A stretch of 64,000 nucleotides of DNA from an uncultured Clostridia bacterium (GCA_947166385.1 CAMVEB010000013.1:32791-96790); one strand, 5' to 3'; positions 37,260 to 48,000 are shown, counted from the stretch's first letter. Notes: generated from the sequence alone by a model not told the origin. Numbers and translations: made by a program.

Positions 37260-37291
37260 AGGCGGGTGTACCTTCACACCCGCCTGTTTTT
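37260..37291 (+). terminator. Terminator of rplJ-rplL
   Basis: AGGCGGGTGT (37260-37269) and ACACCCGCCT (37276-37285) form a perfect ten-base stem with a six-base loop, followed by GTTTTTGG. Confidence 0.88.
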
Positions 37292-37312
37292 GGTTTTCGG
37301 GGAGGATTAACC

Positions 37313-38707
37313 ATGAAACATGCAAAAAGACTGGCAGTGTTGATATCCATACTTGTCCTGCTCCTGCTGGGTCCCTCAGTTTCACTCGCAGCCCGGATAA
37401 TTTACTGTTATGATTTTGATCTTCACTTTCACCTGGATGCTGAAGAGTATTCCCTGCGGGACCGTGCCAGGATCCAGGGGTATGCAGATCTGTTGGAGAG
37501 TCTGGATTTGAAAGGCAATCTGGCCTGGTGTCCCCAGACAGAGTCCATGGATCTCCATGTTGATCTGATCCCTGTTTCAAATCCTTCGGCTGCCATCAGC
37601 TTCCGCCTCTACGGACTGCCGGATTATATGTGTCTTACATCCCCTCTTCTGGAATCGGAAACCATCTTTCTGCATAATTATGCTTTAATGGAGTTTGCTG
37701 GGAAAGCCTGGCAGACCTTTCACATTCCGCTTCCCTACCTCGTCATGCTGGATCCCTACGTGACCACCGGTGCCTTCAGTAGCATGGTAGATAAATGGAA
37801 AGAGCAGTTCCCACGGATCCGGCGAAGCAAAAAACTGACCTCTGCCCGGCTTGGTCAGATTGTGGAAGGCTGGAAAGAACTTCTCGAAACCGACTATCGC
37901 CTCACCTCCTGGATTGCCGCTGTCTGTGCACCTTTGGAAGACGGTTCCATCCTGGAACGCGAAATCAAATCCATTCCGGATCTCCTCCTGAGCATTACCA
38001 AAGGCAAACATCTGACAGCTTCTGTCAATGGAGGAAACTTAAAGATTCTCGGACGAAAAAGCCAGGTTCTGTATGAACAGACCAGCAATGAGAATAGCTT
38101 TTCCTGCTTTCTGACACTCCCAAGCACCGAAAGTGTCCGCTACATTCCTTCATTAAGTTATGTGACAGAAGAAAAAGACGGCTTGCGTTCCCTGTCGCTG
38201 CAGGCATCCTGGAACGCGTCGGATTCCCTCCTGTCAGAGAACGGAACCCTTCCTGTATCGCTGTTGGATCTGAACCTGAACATGGATGGTATTCCTGGAT
38301 CATTTCCCACTGACGCCTCCATCCATGCTGCAATTCGGATTAACGGATATGCATTGCCAAACTGCGACTACACCATACATCTTGATTCCCATGAGAGCGG
38401 AAATATCCTTCTGACGATTTCCACTCCAATCGAAAGCCGGGGAACAGTCCCGGTGTTCACTTGCAGCGGAACCATTACCCCGGCTGCTTACCCCAGCACC
38501 AGGTTGAAATTCAAAACGCATGAGCTGATCAAAAACTTCAATATTTTCTCTGTCAATGACCAGTCTCTTTATGACTTTGTACACCGCACCGCCCGGCCTC
38601 TGTTCACAGGCTTGCTGAACTTCCTGTATGAAATTCCTGCCTCCTCCTTCCAGAGCATTATGGATGATCTGGAAGAGTATGGCATTCTGGAAATGATTCT
38701 GAAATAA
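37313..38707 (+). CDS. Exported protein of unknown function
   Basis: The 464-aa product has a clear signal peptide (MKHAKRLAVLISILVLLLLG, cleavage probably near SLAA) and no later membrane helix. It is a mix of beta-rich and helical stretches, with few cysteines and no motif I recognise; the repeated short beta-like segments in residues 200-400 resemble lipoprotein-type beta sheets. GGGGAGG is seven bases before the ATG. No own promoter was found; it follows the rplL terminator by 22 bases and could be read by leakage. Real coding is supported by the signal peptide, ribosome site and long open frame. Confidence 0.75.
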   Translation: MKHAKRLAVLISILVLLLLGPSVSLAARIIYCYDFDLHFHLDAEEYSLRDRARIQGYADLLESLDLKGNLAWCPQTESMDLHVDLIPVSNPSAAISFRLYGLPDYMCLTSPLLESETIFLHNYALMEFAGKAWQTFHIPLPYLVMLDPYVTTGAFSSMVDKWKEQFPRIRRSKKLTSARLGQIVEGWKELLETDYRLTSWIAAVCAPLEDGSILEREIKSIPDLLLSITKGKHLTASVNGGNLKILGRKSQVLYEQTSNENSFSCFLTLPSTESVRYIPSLSYVTEEKDGLRSLSLQASWNASDSLLSENGTLPVSLLDLNLNMDGIPGSFPTDASIHAAIRINGYALPNCDYTIHLDSHESGNILLTISTPIESRGTVPVFTCSGTITPAAYPSTRLKFKTHELIKNFNIFSVNDQSLYDFVHRTARPLFTGLLNFLYEIPASSFQSIMDDLEEYGILEMILK

Positions 38708-38752
38708 GATTCTGCTGAAATACCGCAATCCGGAATCTTCGCCCATGGTCTT

Positions 38753-39265
38753 TCATTGATTTGTCCTGTGTTCCAGATTCGTCAGTTTTTTGACCTGCTC
38801 CGCACGGGCAACTATTTTTTCTTTCCATTCATCATCCTGGGCATCCAGTAGATAAGCCCGAAAACCGTATTGAGGCCCCAGAGAACAGATGACTTCCTCA
38901 TCATCGATATGCAGCGAAATCTTGTATCTTTGGGGCATTTTCTGCGGAAGGACGTTTTTGCTGTTTTGCTGGACTTCTTTCATATGACGGTTCCCATTGA
39001 CTATCCCATCAAAATGGACCCCATAGAGCCTGAACAATCGCCTGATATATTTTTCCGAGCGGAAGGAAGAAGTATACACCCATACCTCATATCCCAACTC
39101 CTGAAGAGTGCGAATCACATCAGGTGTGCCAAGCCGGAGTCTTTCATGAAAAATCCGGTTCAGCGGAAACGGCAGTTCCGGTTCGGTTTTATGTGTCTTC
39201 GGTGATACAAAAAGCACTTCATCCAGATCAAAGGATACCCGCATCCTTTCCTGTTGTTCACGCAT
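38753..39265 (-). CDS. HAD-fold hydrolase-like protein, paralogue of the next gene
   Basis: The 170-aa protein has all main HAD marks: motif I FDLDEVLF (D13, D15), motif II VYTSS (T65), a basic stretch around K109-K115 and motif IV HIDDEEV (D121, D122). It is small, with little cap domain, so a protein or large phosphate ester could be the substrate. Residues 32-91 (PFPLNRIFHERLRLG, then GYEVWVYTSSF and YGVHFDGIVNG) match the C-terminal half of the neighbouring gene. It overlaps that gene by eight bases and is last in the abfA run. An internal ATG (39244) is another possible start. Confidence 0.8.
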   Translation of the reverse strand: MREQQERMRVSFDLDEVLFVSPKTHKTEPELPFPLNRIFHERLRLGTPDVIRTLQELGYEVWVYTSSFRSEKYIRRLFRLYGVHFDGIVNGNRHMKEVQQNSKNVLPQKMPQRYKISLHIDDEEVICSLGPQYGFRAYLLDAQDDEWKEKIVARAEQVKKLTNLEHRTNQ

Positions 39266-40151
39266 TCTTTTCCATCGCTCCTATAATGTCGATGATTTCC
39301 GCAGACCAGGCCGCATCGCCGCTCAGCGGATATTCTCGATATTCCTTTGTTCTGCTGTTCACACAAAGAAGCAAGCTCTTATCTGCGTGGATTGTATAGG
39401 AATACTTAGAGGCCATCAGGGCCTCCAGTTCCTTCAGGGTTTTGACATCTTTTGGTGCTTTCCGTGCTGTTCCTGTAATGATGCCTGTTACATGCGTATG
39501 ATAAAGCTTCAGCAATTCACGCACATAATCCACCGATTCATAGCCGGAAGAATAAAGCCAGATATCATAGCCTCTTCCGGTCAGGTAAGCAAATAGTGAT
39601 GGAATCCCAAGCCTCAAACGGTCCAAGTAAATCCTGTTAAGCGGAAATGATAGTGATTTCTCCATCTTTTCATCTTTACCGGTAACAAATACTACTTCTT
39701 CAAGATCCAGGGTAATCCGTTTGTCATGCTTTGAAAGCTCCAGCATTTTCCGGATTTCCTTTTCCTGGGTCAGGTTTACAATTCGGACAGGAAGGCGGGA
39801 CATCCCCGTCCGGATAGCGGCAATCCAGCGATGATGCCCATTTAAAATCATATATCCGCTCGGGTGAATCTTCTGAACATCCAGTGGTTCTGCAATTCCG
39901 GAACCAATCATTCGGGCAGAAGTCCGATCGCTCCCAGCCCTACGGTAATCCTTTTCATAATTGGAAATAATGCTTTCGTTCGGCCCGATTTCCGGGAAAC
40001 AGAATTCATCATCCGGATTAGGATGTAGCTTATTGCAATTCACTTTACGAACCAGGGCACGTTCCAGTCTGCTGGCATGAACAGGTACACAAATCCCCTT
40101 TACCTTGTCAACTTCATCAGCAATGAAAGACTGTAGTTTTGTCTTCGCCAT
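39258..40151 (-). CDS. ParB/Srx-like domain fused to a degenerate HAD domain
   Basis: The 297-aa protein joins two parts. Residues about 35-130 form a ParB/sulfiredoxin-like domain with YMILNGHHRWIAAIRTG (core N104-W109) and a following LPVRIVNLT strand. Residues about 145-297 match the HAD protein at 38753 but have lost key residues: motif I reads LDLEEVVF (the second Asp is E151), and motif IV reads IHADKSLL in place of the DD pair. It therefore looks like a pseudo-phosphatase attached to a nucleotide- or DNA-binding domain. ATG 40151 has GGAGGG ten bases upstream; the gene lies 24 bases after abfA. I know no characterised counterpart. Confidence 0.75.
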   Translation of the reverse strand: MAKTKLQSFIADEVDKVKGICVPVHASRLERALVRKVNCNKLHPNPDDEFCFPEIGPNESIISNYEKDYRRAGSDRTSARMIGSGIAEPLDVQKIHPSGYMILNGHHRWIAAIRTGMSRLPVRIVNLTQEKEIRKMLELSKHDKRITLDLEEVVFVTGKDEKMEKSLSFPLNRIYLDRLRLGIPSLFAYLTGRGYDIWLYSSGYESVDYVRELLKLYHTHVTGIITGTARKAPKDVKTLKELEALMASKYSYTIHADKSLLLCVNSRTKEYREYPLSGDAAWSAEIIDIIGAMEKNA

Positions 40152-40175
40152 GATTGTGCCACCCTCCACAGTCGG

Positions 40176-41717
<1,542 letters not shown>

Positions 41718-41734
41718 TCAGACTTCTGTAAATA

Positions 41735-41763
41735 ATCATACAATGAAAAAAGTGTTTTTTCAA
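41735..41763 (-). promoter_or_regulatory. Promoter of abfA
   Basis: TTGAAA (41763-41758), 17-base spacer, TATGAT (41740-41735). Start expected near 41728, giving a 47-base leader. Confidence 0.65.
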
Positions 41764-41826
41764 TTATCATCCGTTCTATTGTACCGCGTTTTCCGACTGT
41801 ACTCTGTTATTCAAAGCGCTGACAAA

Positions 41827-41931
41827 TGTACCCCGAGGTGTACAGCGCATACACTGTTGATCACTATAATGCTCTTATCCTTGGATCGTTTCGCATTATT
41901 TCGCAGTGTCTCCTTAATCGTTTGAAACGAT
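41827..41931. repeat. Two palindromes upstream of abfA, candidate operators
   Basis: TGTACCCC-GA-GGTGTACA (41827-41844) has eight-base arms with one mismatch. ATCGTTT-G-AAACGAT (41917-41931) is a perfect seven-base inverted repeat, and GGATCGTTTCGCATT around 41884 repeats its left arm. They lie 65-170 bases upstream of the abfA -35 box in a 347-base gap that holds no gene. The position would suit an activator or a looping repressor of the LacI or AraC type. Confidence 0.4.
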
Positions 41932-42028
41932 GGCAATCAGTTTATCTGTGAATACTGCCTTTTTAGTATCCTCCATCATACATATAGAATAAAAACAAAA
42001 GTGCCAGTCAGCATAAATCGCAATGTCA

Positions 42029-42841
42029 TCACCTGTTTCCGATATAAACAGGTGTCAAATATTGAGGCAGTTCAACTCGAAGCAAATTGCAATACTTCGC
42101 ATCGCTATAATCTGCAAAAGCCCGTGGATCTCCCGGATTGTCCACAAACATATCCCAATGACCGGGGATTACGGTTTGCAGCCGTAATTCCCCCGCTAGA
42201 TCAGCTGCTTCCTGAAAAGTCATATTCCCAATGCAGTCCCTTCGATATCGCACAGCATCCCGTCCGTTGATCGGCAGTAGCGCGGCATCCATTTTCCCAA
42301 AGGCCTGTAATTTGGGCAGCATTCCTTCATAACGCACTGTGTCCCCTGCATGATAGACCCGGACGCCGTTTCCTTCAACAACATACTGAAGGCAAGGGAA
42401 AAGCCCTGATTCCGGATCCTGATCCAGAAATTCATGCGCTGCTGCAATCGCATGAATCATCACACCCCCGATCCGGCAGCTTTCTCCATCATTCAGTCCC
42501 ATACAGCGGTCTGCCGGAATGCCATCCGAAAACACAGCTTGCTGGTGCATCGCAGGAAATACAAATTTCGCATCAGGACAGCTTTTTGCCCAGGTTCTCC
42601 AGGCTTCATGATCCATATGATCCAAATGGTTATGTGAACCTAAGAAAGCCTGGATTCCTTTCATTTCCGCCGTTGGAATAGGAGGCGTTACCTGTCTCTC
42701 CGGCAAATCCGAAGCAAAGTAGTCGATGCACAAGACAGTTTCTCCCATTTTAATCAGCAGCCCCATCTGCCCCAGCCACCAGAGAACCGCTGTGCCAAAG
42801 GGAACATCCAGATTTTGAACGTCGTACAAGAATTGATTCAT
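42029..42841 (-). CDS. Metallo-beta-lactamase-fold hydrolase, UlaG-like
   Basis: The 270-aa protein has the MBL metal motif in GSHNHLDHMDHEAW, a further His in AIAAAHEF, Asp in VYHAGDTVRYEG, and a late His in VIPGHWDMF. The layout is closest to UlaG-type L-ascorbate-6-phosphate lactonases and related hydrolases; the substrate is unknown and no ula transporter is nearby. ATG 42841 has GAGGAG before it; the longer reading from 42901 lacks a site. The end of the gene forms a hairpin (CACCTGTTT/AAACAGGTG) without a U-run. An AT-rich, TATAAT-containing region lies upstream (42842-43024). Confidence 0.82.
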   Translation of the reverse strand: MNQFLYDVQNLDVPFGTAVLWWLGQMGLLIKMGETVLCIDYFASDLPERQVTPPIPTAEMKGIQAFLGSHNHLDHMDHEAWRTWAKSCPDAKFVFPAMHQQAVFSDGIPADRCMGLNDGESCRIGGVMIHAIAAAHEFLDQDPESGLFPCLQYVVEGNGVRVYHAGDTVRYEGMLPKLQAFGKMDAALLPINGRDAVRYRRDCIGNMTFQEAADLAGELRLQTVIPGHWDMFVDNPGDPRAFADYSDAKYCNLLRVELPQYLTPVYIGNR

Positions 42842-43024
42842 CTCGCTGCTCCTCTTTCCTTCTCGAATATAAATCCATTCTTTTCCATTACGATTTCCCA
42901 TATGATATTCACATTATAATATATCCATGAAGATAGGGATAGGAGATATACATACCTGAGCGTGATGCTTTTCGTCGTTTGGATAACCATGTCCATTTGA
43001 TAATTCTGCTGATTAGATAATCAA

Positions 43025-43071
43025 ATAAAACCGGACGGCATTATTTCCTCAGCATATCCAGTGCCGTCTGG
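43025..43071 (-). terminator. Terminator overlapping the end of the 52-aa ORF
   Basis: On the minus strand CCAGACGGCA and TGCCGTCCGG pair over ten positions with one mismatch, followed by TTTTATTT. The upstream arm is inside the coding sequence of the ORF at 43041. Confidence 0.65.
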
Positions 43072-43199
43072 AGAAGATCACCCACGGTGTTAGCTTTCCT
43101 GACAGCCAGTTTGATTCCTTCCTTTTCTATAAAATTCAGCTTGTGATCTTTGTTCTGTTCAAACCAATCCAGGAGCAATTTCAGGTCTTCCTGATTCAT
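43041..43199 (-). CDS. Small helical protein of unknown function (52 aa)
   Basis: The ATG at 43199 follows AGGAGGTGTTACC, a near-perfect ribosome site. The product (MNQEDLKLLLDWFEQNKDHK then LNFIEKEGIKLAVRKANTV) is charged and probably helical, without a membrane segment or cysteine. It is the last gene of the rnz-uvrB run, 70 bases after the phosphoesterase, and its end carries a terminator. I do not recognise a family. Confidence 0.65.
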   Translation of the reverse strand: MNQEDLKLLLDWFEQNKDHKLNFIEKEGIKLAVRKANTVGDLLQTALDMLRK

Positions 43200-43269
43200 G
43201 GTAACACCTCCTTTCGGATCATTGCGATTCATACACTTGCGATTGACTGGTGCCATTTTTTTGTCCCAA

Positions 43270-43971
43270 TCATTCTGGAAGCAGTTCCAGGACGATTAAT
43301 TCACAAGGATTGTTGATCCGGGGCACGCGAGGTTTGGCGCCATTGGTCATTCCGCGGGAAATCATCATTTTCCCTCCGTCATGCAAGCCATAAGTTAGTC
43401 GTGGAAAAAGGCCCTGACCAGGCGCATACAGACCGCGGCCGAAAAACTGGATCTGACCGCCATGGGCATGCCCGCAGACCGTGAAGTCTATGTCCCTGCC
43501 GCATACTTCTCGCTCCCAGACTTCCGGCTGATGGCAAAGAAGAAGGCGAAAACCCGGTTCCTGCTCAAAATGGTCCAGAAAAGCGCGATTTGGAACCCCC
43601 GTACAAACACTGCTGAGACCACCCAAACGGATTCCGTGGAAGACACAGTCAGAATTATCCAGAAGAGTAACCGCGCTGCGTCTGACAGCCTTCATATACT
43701 CCTCTTTATGCCTGTACTTGACCTCATGATTGCCGAGAGAGTAAAAAACCGGAACAATTTCAGGTACCTGCCGAAGAAAGCGCAGCGCGTTATCATTATT
43801 ATGGCGGTGCCTGTCCACAAGGTCACCCGGAAGAAGAACCGCGTCACAACGTGCAAATTCTTCCAAAACATCTTCAAAGGGTGCACTGTGAATATCCGAA
43901 GCAACTGCCAGGCGCAACTTTTCCGGAATCCGTGACGAACGAATTGTATGCAGATTGATAATTCTTTTCAT
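43270..43971 (-). CDS. Metallophosphoesterase (calcineurin-like)
   Basis: The 233-aa protein carries the dimetal phosphoesterase motifs in order: VASDIHSAP, LLPGDLVDRH, SLGNHEVKYR, LLLCHQPEVW and CGHAHGGQIQF. The last is typical of the YkuE/YaeI-type membrane-associated group that may act on lipid-linked phosphates. Here the protein has no membrane helix of its own, but the coupled upstream gene encodes one. ATG 43971 overlaps the upstream stop (ATGA) and has GGAG eight bases before it; the extra 104 residues of the longest ORF are out-of-frame reading of the upstream gene. Confidence 0.88.
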   Translation of the reverse strand: MKRIINLHTIRSSRIPEKLRLAVASDIHSAPFEDVLEEFARCDAVLLPGDLVDRHRHNNDNALRFLRQVPEIVPVFYSLGNHEVKYRHKEEYMKAVRRSAVTLLDNSDCVFHGIRLGGLSSVCTGVPNRAFLDHFEQEPGFRLLLCHQPEVWEREVCGRDIDFTVCGHAHGGQIQFFGRGLYAPGQGLFPRLTYGLHDGGKMMISRGMTNGAKPRVPRINNPCELIVLELLPE

Positions 43972-44816
43972 ACACCAGGCTCCACTATTCCGGCACGCCG
44001 GTAACGATGTAAACAATAAATGCCGCCAATCAGTAATCCAATTACCAGAACACCTGCCTCCAGCATGATCCTGCCCATCATCACTGAATACTCGTGGGCC
44101 AAGCCATCTGTCACCTGGGCAATCATTCCGTGAAAATCCATCAGATAAGAACATATGCACGCAGCAAGAACTGAAAGAGCTGTACCAGCCGCTGCTGTTC
44201 CATAAAACATCAGGGATATGCGGATCTGTCTGGCCAGCAGAAGGGCAATAAGCCCGGCCATCAACACGCTGAGCAACAGACAAAGCACAGGTACGCCATA
44301 TGCCAGATGAACAGTTTCCGGCCAGTTAACCCGATTGCTGATATACCCTATACCGGTAGTCAGCAGTGTTTCACGGACCGGTAGCACAGTTTTTCGAACT
44401 GTATCCCCGATGACTTCAGCGATTTCTTCCGCAGTGACTCCTGTGTTTTCCCCAAGCGAAGCCTGTATGGTCTCCTGCAAGCCTGTAATAGTACATTTCG
44501 GGGCATCCTCAATCCAACCTGTAGCCATGATTTGTGTCCACCAGACAGCTATCTCCTGATTCATTCGAATCAGCTCTTCTCGACGAATCAGTGCTTTGAC
44601 AGCATTCGCATCAAAGCTGTATTCCTCAGCCAGAAAATCAATTTTCTCATGAATCCTGGTGATCTGTCCATCGGTTATCGACGCATCCATCGCCGCTCTG
44701 CTATGCAGGGATTTGCTTAATAGTACCTGCATACTCAACGAACTGAGGATCGTCAGCGTCAGAAAGATTGTCAGCAGCAGAACAGCAGCCCAGGCAAAGC
44801 TTCTTTCTGTTTTCAT
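43968..44816 (-). CDS. Multi-pass membrane protein of unknown function
   Basis: The 282-aa protein has one N-terminal helix (AWAAVLLLTIFLTLTILSSL), an external or soluble region of about 140 residues rich in Glu and Ile, then three helices (about residues 167-190, 203-225 and 245-268). I recognise no family, though the helix-large loop-three helices plan resembles some ABC-permease-like or sensor proteins. It overlaps the start of the phosphoesterase by four bases and the preceding small membrane gene by four, so all three are translationally coupled. Confidence 0.72.
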   Translation of the reverse strand: MKTERSFAWAAVLLLTIFLTLTILSSLSMQVLLSKSLHSRAAMDASITDGQITRIHEKIDFLAEEYSFDANAVKALIRREELIRMNQEIAVWWTQIMATGWIEDAPKCTITGLQETIQASLGENTGVTAEEIAEVIGDTVRKTVLPVRETLLTTGIGYISNRVNWPETVHLAYGVPVLCLLLSVLMAGLIALLLARQIRISLMFYGTAAAGTALSVLAACICSYLMDFHGMIAQVTDGLAHEYSVMMGRIMLEAGVLVIGLLIGGIYCLHRYRRAGIVEPGV

Positions 44817-44992
44817 CCTCTCACCGCCAGTTTCGTTAGAATGCTCAGAAATTTTTGTACCGATGGCCAGAAGCGAACCATTATTGCAACAATAACAGCA
44901 ATCGCTGGTAAAGCTGCCAGTAGCGGGAGAGCATAGATTCCACGGGTAATCGTTTTCTTTCCCTTATTGCCTTCTTCCCTTTTAGTGCTCAC
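44813..44992 (-). CDS. Small single-pass membrane protein (59 aa)
   Basis: The likely start is GTG 44992, which overlaps the uvrB stop and has GAGG four bases upstream; the longer ORF to 45040 lies in uvrB. The product has a charged head ([17 protein letters not shown]), one helix ([20 protein letters not shown]) and a short amphipathic tail. No family is recognised. Coupled by four-base overlap to the next membrane gene. Confidence 0.6.
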   Translation of the reverse strand: MSTKREEGNKGKKTITRGIYALPLLAALPAIAVIVAIMVRFWPSVQKFLSILTKLAVRG

Positions 44993-47003
44993 TTTTCCTC
45001 GTACGCTCCCTTCGGCGATGCCGTCGTTGTTGATTGTCATCCTTCATAGGGGCTTCCCCTCGCAGCTTCAACAGTTGATCGCGCAACTGAGCAGCCCGCT
45101 CAAACTCAAGTTCTTTCGCGGCTGTAAGCATATCCGACTCAATCTGCCGCATCAATGCAGCGCGCTCTTCTTCATTCAGGGCCTGAGGAGTTGTTTCCTC
45201 AACCCTGCGGGTAATCTCCAGAACCGAACGAATCGTATTCCGGATAGTTTCCGGCGTGATTCCATGTAACCGATTATACTCCTCCTGAACAGCTCGGCGA
45301 CGGTTTGTTTCTGACATAGCCTTTGCCATACTCTCCGTCATGGTATCGCCGTAAAGAATCACCCGACCATCCGCATTCCGAGCTGCTCGTCCGATCGTCT
45401 GCACCAAGGATGTTTCACTGCGCAGGAAGCCTTCCTTATCTGCATCAAGGATCGCAACCAACGCAACTTCCGGCAAATCCAGGCCTTCCCTCAGAAGGTT
45501 GATGCCAACCAGAACATCAAATTCGCCCAAGCGCAGATCCCGCAACAGCTCCATACGCTCAATTGTCTGGATATCACTGTGCAGATAACGAACACGAATA
45601 TCCATTTCCTTCAGATAATCGGTTAGGCTCTCTGCCATGCGCTTCGTCAGTGTCGTAACAAGTACTCGTCCTCCCTTTGCAGTAACACCGCGGATTTCGC
45701 CCACGAGGTCATCTACCTGACCAGTAGCCTTTCGCAGAATAACCTGAGGATCAAGCAGGCCGGTGGGACGGATAATCTGTTCGACCGTTTGCTGTGTTCG
45801 CTCACGCTCATAGGGGCCCGGGGTAGCAGAAACATAAATCGTCTGACCAATACGGTTTTCAAATTCCTCAAAAAGCAGTGGACGGTTATCATACGCAGAA
45901 GGAAGCCGAAAACCATAATTCACCAAAGTATCCTTGCGAGCTCTGTCGCCATTGTACATGGCACGAATCTGGGGAATCGTCACATGGCTCTCATCAATCA
46001 TGACAAGGAAATCATCTGTAAAATAGTCCAGGAGCGTATAAGGTGCGTCCCCCGGTTTCCTGCCATCAAAGTAACGGGAATAATTCTCAATGCCCTGACA
46101 GTATCCAATCTCCCGCATCATCTCGATATCATAACGGGTGCGCTGTGCGATTCGCTGAGCCTCCAGAAGACGCCCCTGAGACTCAAACTCCTCGATACGC
46201 TTCAACAGATCCTGTTCAATAATCTTGATGTTCTCCTCCATCCGGGCAGGATCCGTAGCATAATGCGTTGCCGGGAACAGTGCCGCATGCTCCAATGTTG
46301 CCAGAACATGGCCTGTTGTCACATCGATCTGGGCAATGCGTTCAATCTCATCGGCAAAAAGCTCTACCCGGAGTGCCTTTTGGTTCTCCCCGGCCGGTAT
46401 TATTTCTATCACATCTCCCCTGGCTCGAAAAGTGCCACGCTCAAAATCAAGGTCATTTCGTTCATACTGGATGTCGATCAGATTGCGGATCAGTTTCTGA
46501 CGAGGATAAATCATCCCTGGCCGCATGGAGATCATCTGCCCCTCATATTCACTGGGATCACCCATGGAATAGATACAGCTGACGGAAGCTACAATGATAA
46601 CATCCTTCCGTTCCCGTAAGGCAGCTGTCGCTGAATGGCGCAGTCGGTCAATCTCATCATTGATGGAGGCATCCTTTTCAATATAAGTATCCGAAGAAGC
46701 GATATAAGCCTCCGGTTGGTAGTAATCATAATAGGAAACAAAGTATTCCACCCGGCTGTCCGGAAAAAAGGCCCGAAGTTCACTGCATAGCTGTGCTGCG
46801 AGCGTCTTATTATGCGCAATCACAAGAGTGGGTTTCTGTACCTTTTCAATGACAGAGGCCATGGTGAATGTCTTGCCACTACCTGTAACCCCCAGAAGAA
46901 TCTGGTCTTTCAGGCCGGCTTTAATGCCATTCACCAGTGATTCAATGGCTTGTGGCTGATCACCTGATGCGATGTAAGGTGCCTTTAGCACAAACTGATC
47001 CAT
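44982..47003 (-). CDS. uvrB: Excinuclease ABC subunit B
   Basis: Damage-verifying helicase-like subunit of nucleotide excision repair. The 673-aa protein has Walker [13 protein letters not shown], the beta-hairpin [12 protein letters not shown], the DEAD-like box and helicase motifs [20 protein letters not shown] and [16 protein letters not shown], and the C-terminal UVR helix pair ([20 protein letters not shown]). It follows rnz with a short overlap. uvrA and uvrC are not in the window. Confidence 0.98.
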   Translation of the reverse strand: MDQFVLKAPYIASGDQPQAIESLVNGIKAGLKDQILLGVTGSGKTFTMASVIEKVQKPTLVIAHNKTLAAQLCSELRAFFPDSRVEYFVSYYDYYQPEAYIASSDTYIEKDASINDEIDRLRHSATAALRERKDVIIVASVSCIYSMGDPSEYEGQMISMRPGMIYPRQKLIRNLIDIQYERNDLDFERGTFRARGDVIEIIPAGENQKALRVELFADEIERIAQIDVTTGHVLATLEHAALFPATHYATDPARMEENIKIIEQDLLKRIEEFESQGRLLEAQRIAQRTRYDIEMMREIGYCQGIENYSRYFDGRKPGDAPYTLLDYFTDDFLVMIDESHVTIPQIRAMYNGDRARKDTLVNYGFRLPSAYDNRPLLFEEFENRIGQTIYVSATPGPYERERTQQTVEQIIRPTGLLDPQVILRKATGQVDDLVGEIRGVTAKGGRVLVTTLTKRMAESLTDYLKEMDIRVRYLHSDIQTIERMELLRDLRLGEFDVLVGINLLREGLDLPEVALVAILDADKEGFLRSETSLVQTIGRAARNADGRVILYGDTMTESMAKAMSETNRRRAVQEEYNRLHGITPETIRNTIRSVLEITRRVEETTPQALNEEERAALMRQIESDMLTAAKELEFERAAQLRDQLLKLRGEAPMKDDNQQRRHRRRERTRKSEH

Positions 47004-47926
47004 GCCTTCTCCTCTTTCAGCGGATAACGTAAAGTGACAATTTGCCCATCTTCAGCTGTCCAGGTTCTTTCAAATATCTTTCTCGTTTCCGGTAAAAAGG
47101 AAACCGGATCCTCCAAGCTGGTGGAAAAATGCGTAAGCAACAGCGCAGCTGCATTTGCACTTCGGGCGGTCTCTGCTGCTTCCCGGAACATCATATGATG
47201 ATTCTTTAATGCCAGAGGTAGTTTTCCCTCATCTGCATACATACCTTCAAGAATCAGAAGATCCGCACCGTGACTGTACTTCTGCAGTGTTTCACATGGC
47301 CGCGTGTCCGTCGAAAAAACCATGGTGATTCCCTTTCGTGGAGCGCCCATCACATTCTCCGGACAAACCGTACGGCCATTCAGGCGGATTCTCTCCCCGC
47401 TCTGCAATTTTTTCCACTCGGAAACCGGAATATCCAGCAACTTCGCTTTCTCCGGATCAAACGCAGGACTGCGTTCCAGAACAATGCGATAGCCATAACA
47501 GGGAATACCGCCGTGATCCACTGGAAAAGCATGAATCTTCAACCCGATAGCTTCCAGATCTCCCCCCTCCGGAGGAAGCTCGTGCAACAGCACAGGATAG
47601 CTGAGAGGTGGTACAATGACACATAGTCCTTCCACTACACGTTTCAGGTTCCGTGGACCCCAGATATGGAAGGGATCCGTCTTGCCTGCCTTTTCCAGAC
47701 TGAGCAGAAGGCCCGGAAGACCCGTGCAGTGATCCCCGTGGAAATGCGTCAGAAGAAGCCCCTCGAGGCAGCGAAAACCCCAACCAAGTTTTCGGATGCC
47801 GACCTGAGTCCCTTCCCCGCAGTCAATCAACAGACCGCAGCCGTTTTCCCGGATATAAAGAGAGGATAATGCCCTGTCCGCCAGTGGTAACGTGCCTCCG
47901 GTGCCCAACGTGCAGCATTCCAGCAT
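46985..47926 (-). CDS. rnz: Ribonuclease Z
   Basis: Removes the 3' trailer of tRNA precursors. The 313-aa protein has the MBL motif [35 protein letters not shown] typical of RNase Z, the later His in [18 protein letters not shown], and the C-terminal LLLTHFS. ATG 47926 has GGAGGAGG before it and gives the standard start [11 protein letters not shown]; the reading from 48025 would pass through the promoter. It overlaps uvrB by 19 bases. Confidence 0.94.
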   Translation of the reverse strand: MLECCTLGTGGTLPLADRALSSLYIRENGCGLLIDCGEGTQVGIRKLGWGFRCLEGLLLTHFHGDHCTGLPGLLLSLEKAGKTDPFHIWGPRNLKRVVEGLCVIVPPLSYPVLLHELPPEGGDLEAIGLKIHAFPVDHGGIPCYGYRIVLERSPAFDPEKAKLLDIPVSEWKKLQSGERIRLNGRTVCPENVMGAPRKGITMVFSTDTRPCETLQKYSHGADLLILEGMYADEGKLPLALKNHHMMFREAAETARSANAAALLLTHFSTSLEDPVSFLPETRKIFERTWTAEDGQIVTLRYPLKEEKAWISLC

Positions 47927-47971
47927 CGTGGGCCTCCTCCTTTCCGGTAAAAACAAGATAGAAACAGTAAT

Positions 47972-48000
47972 ATCATACTCTTCTTTGGTATTGTTTGCAA
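47972..48000 (-). promoter_or_regulatory. Promoter of rnz-uvrB
   Basis: TTGCAA (48000-47995), 17-base spacer, TATGAT (47977-47972). The 310-base gap between rnz and argG holds this promoter, the argG promoter and possible ARG boxes, and no gene. Confidence 0.6.

Noticed and set aside
41827..41844. AraR operator before abfA
   Set aside because: It shares TGTAC/GTACA with the Bacillus AraR box, but the arms are separated by eight bases rather than adjoining, and no AraR gene is present.
43972..44283. N-terminal extension of the metallophosphoesterase ORF
   Set aside because: These residues are the out-of-frame reading of the upstream membrane gene; ATG 43971 has a ribosome site and ATGA overlap.
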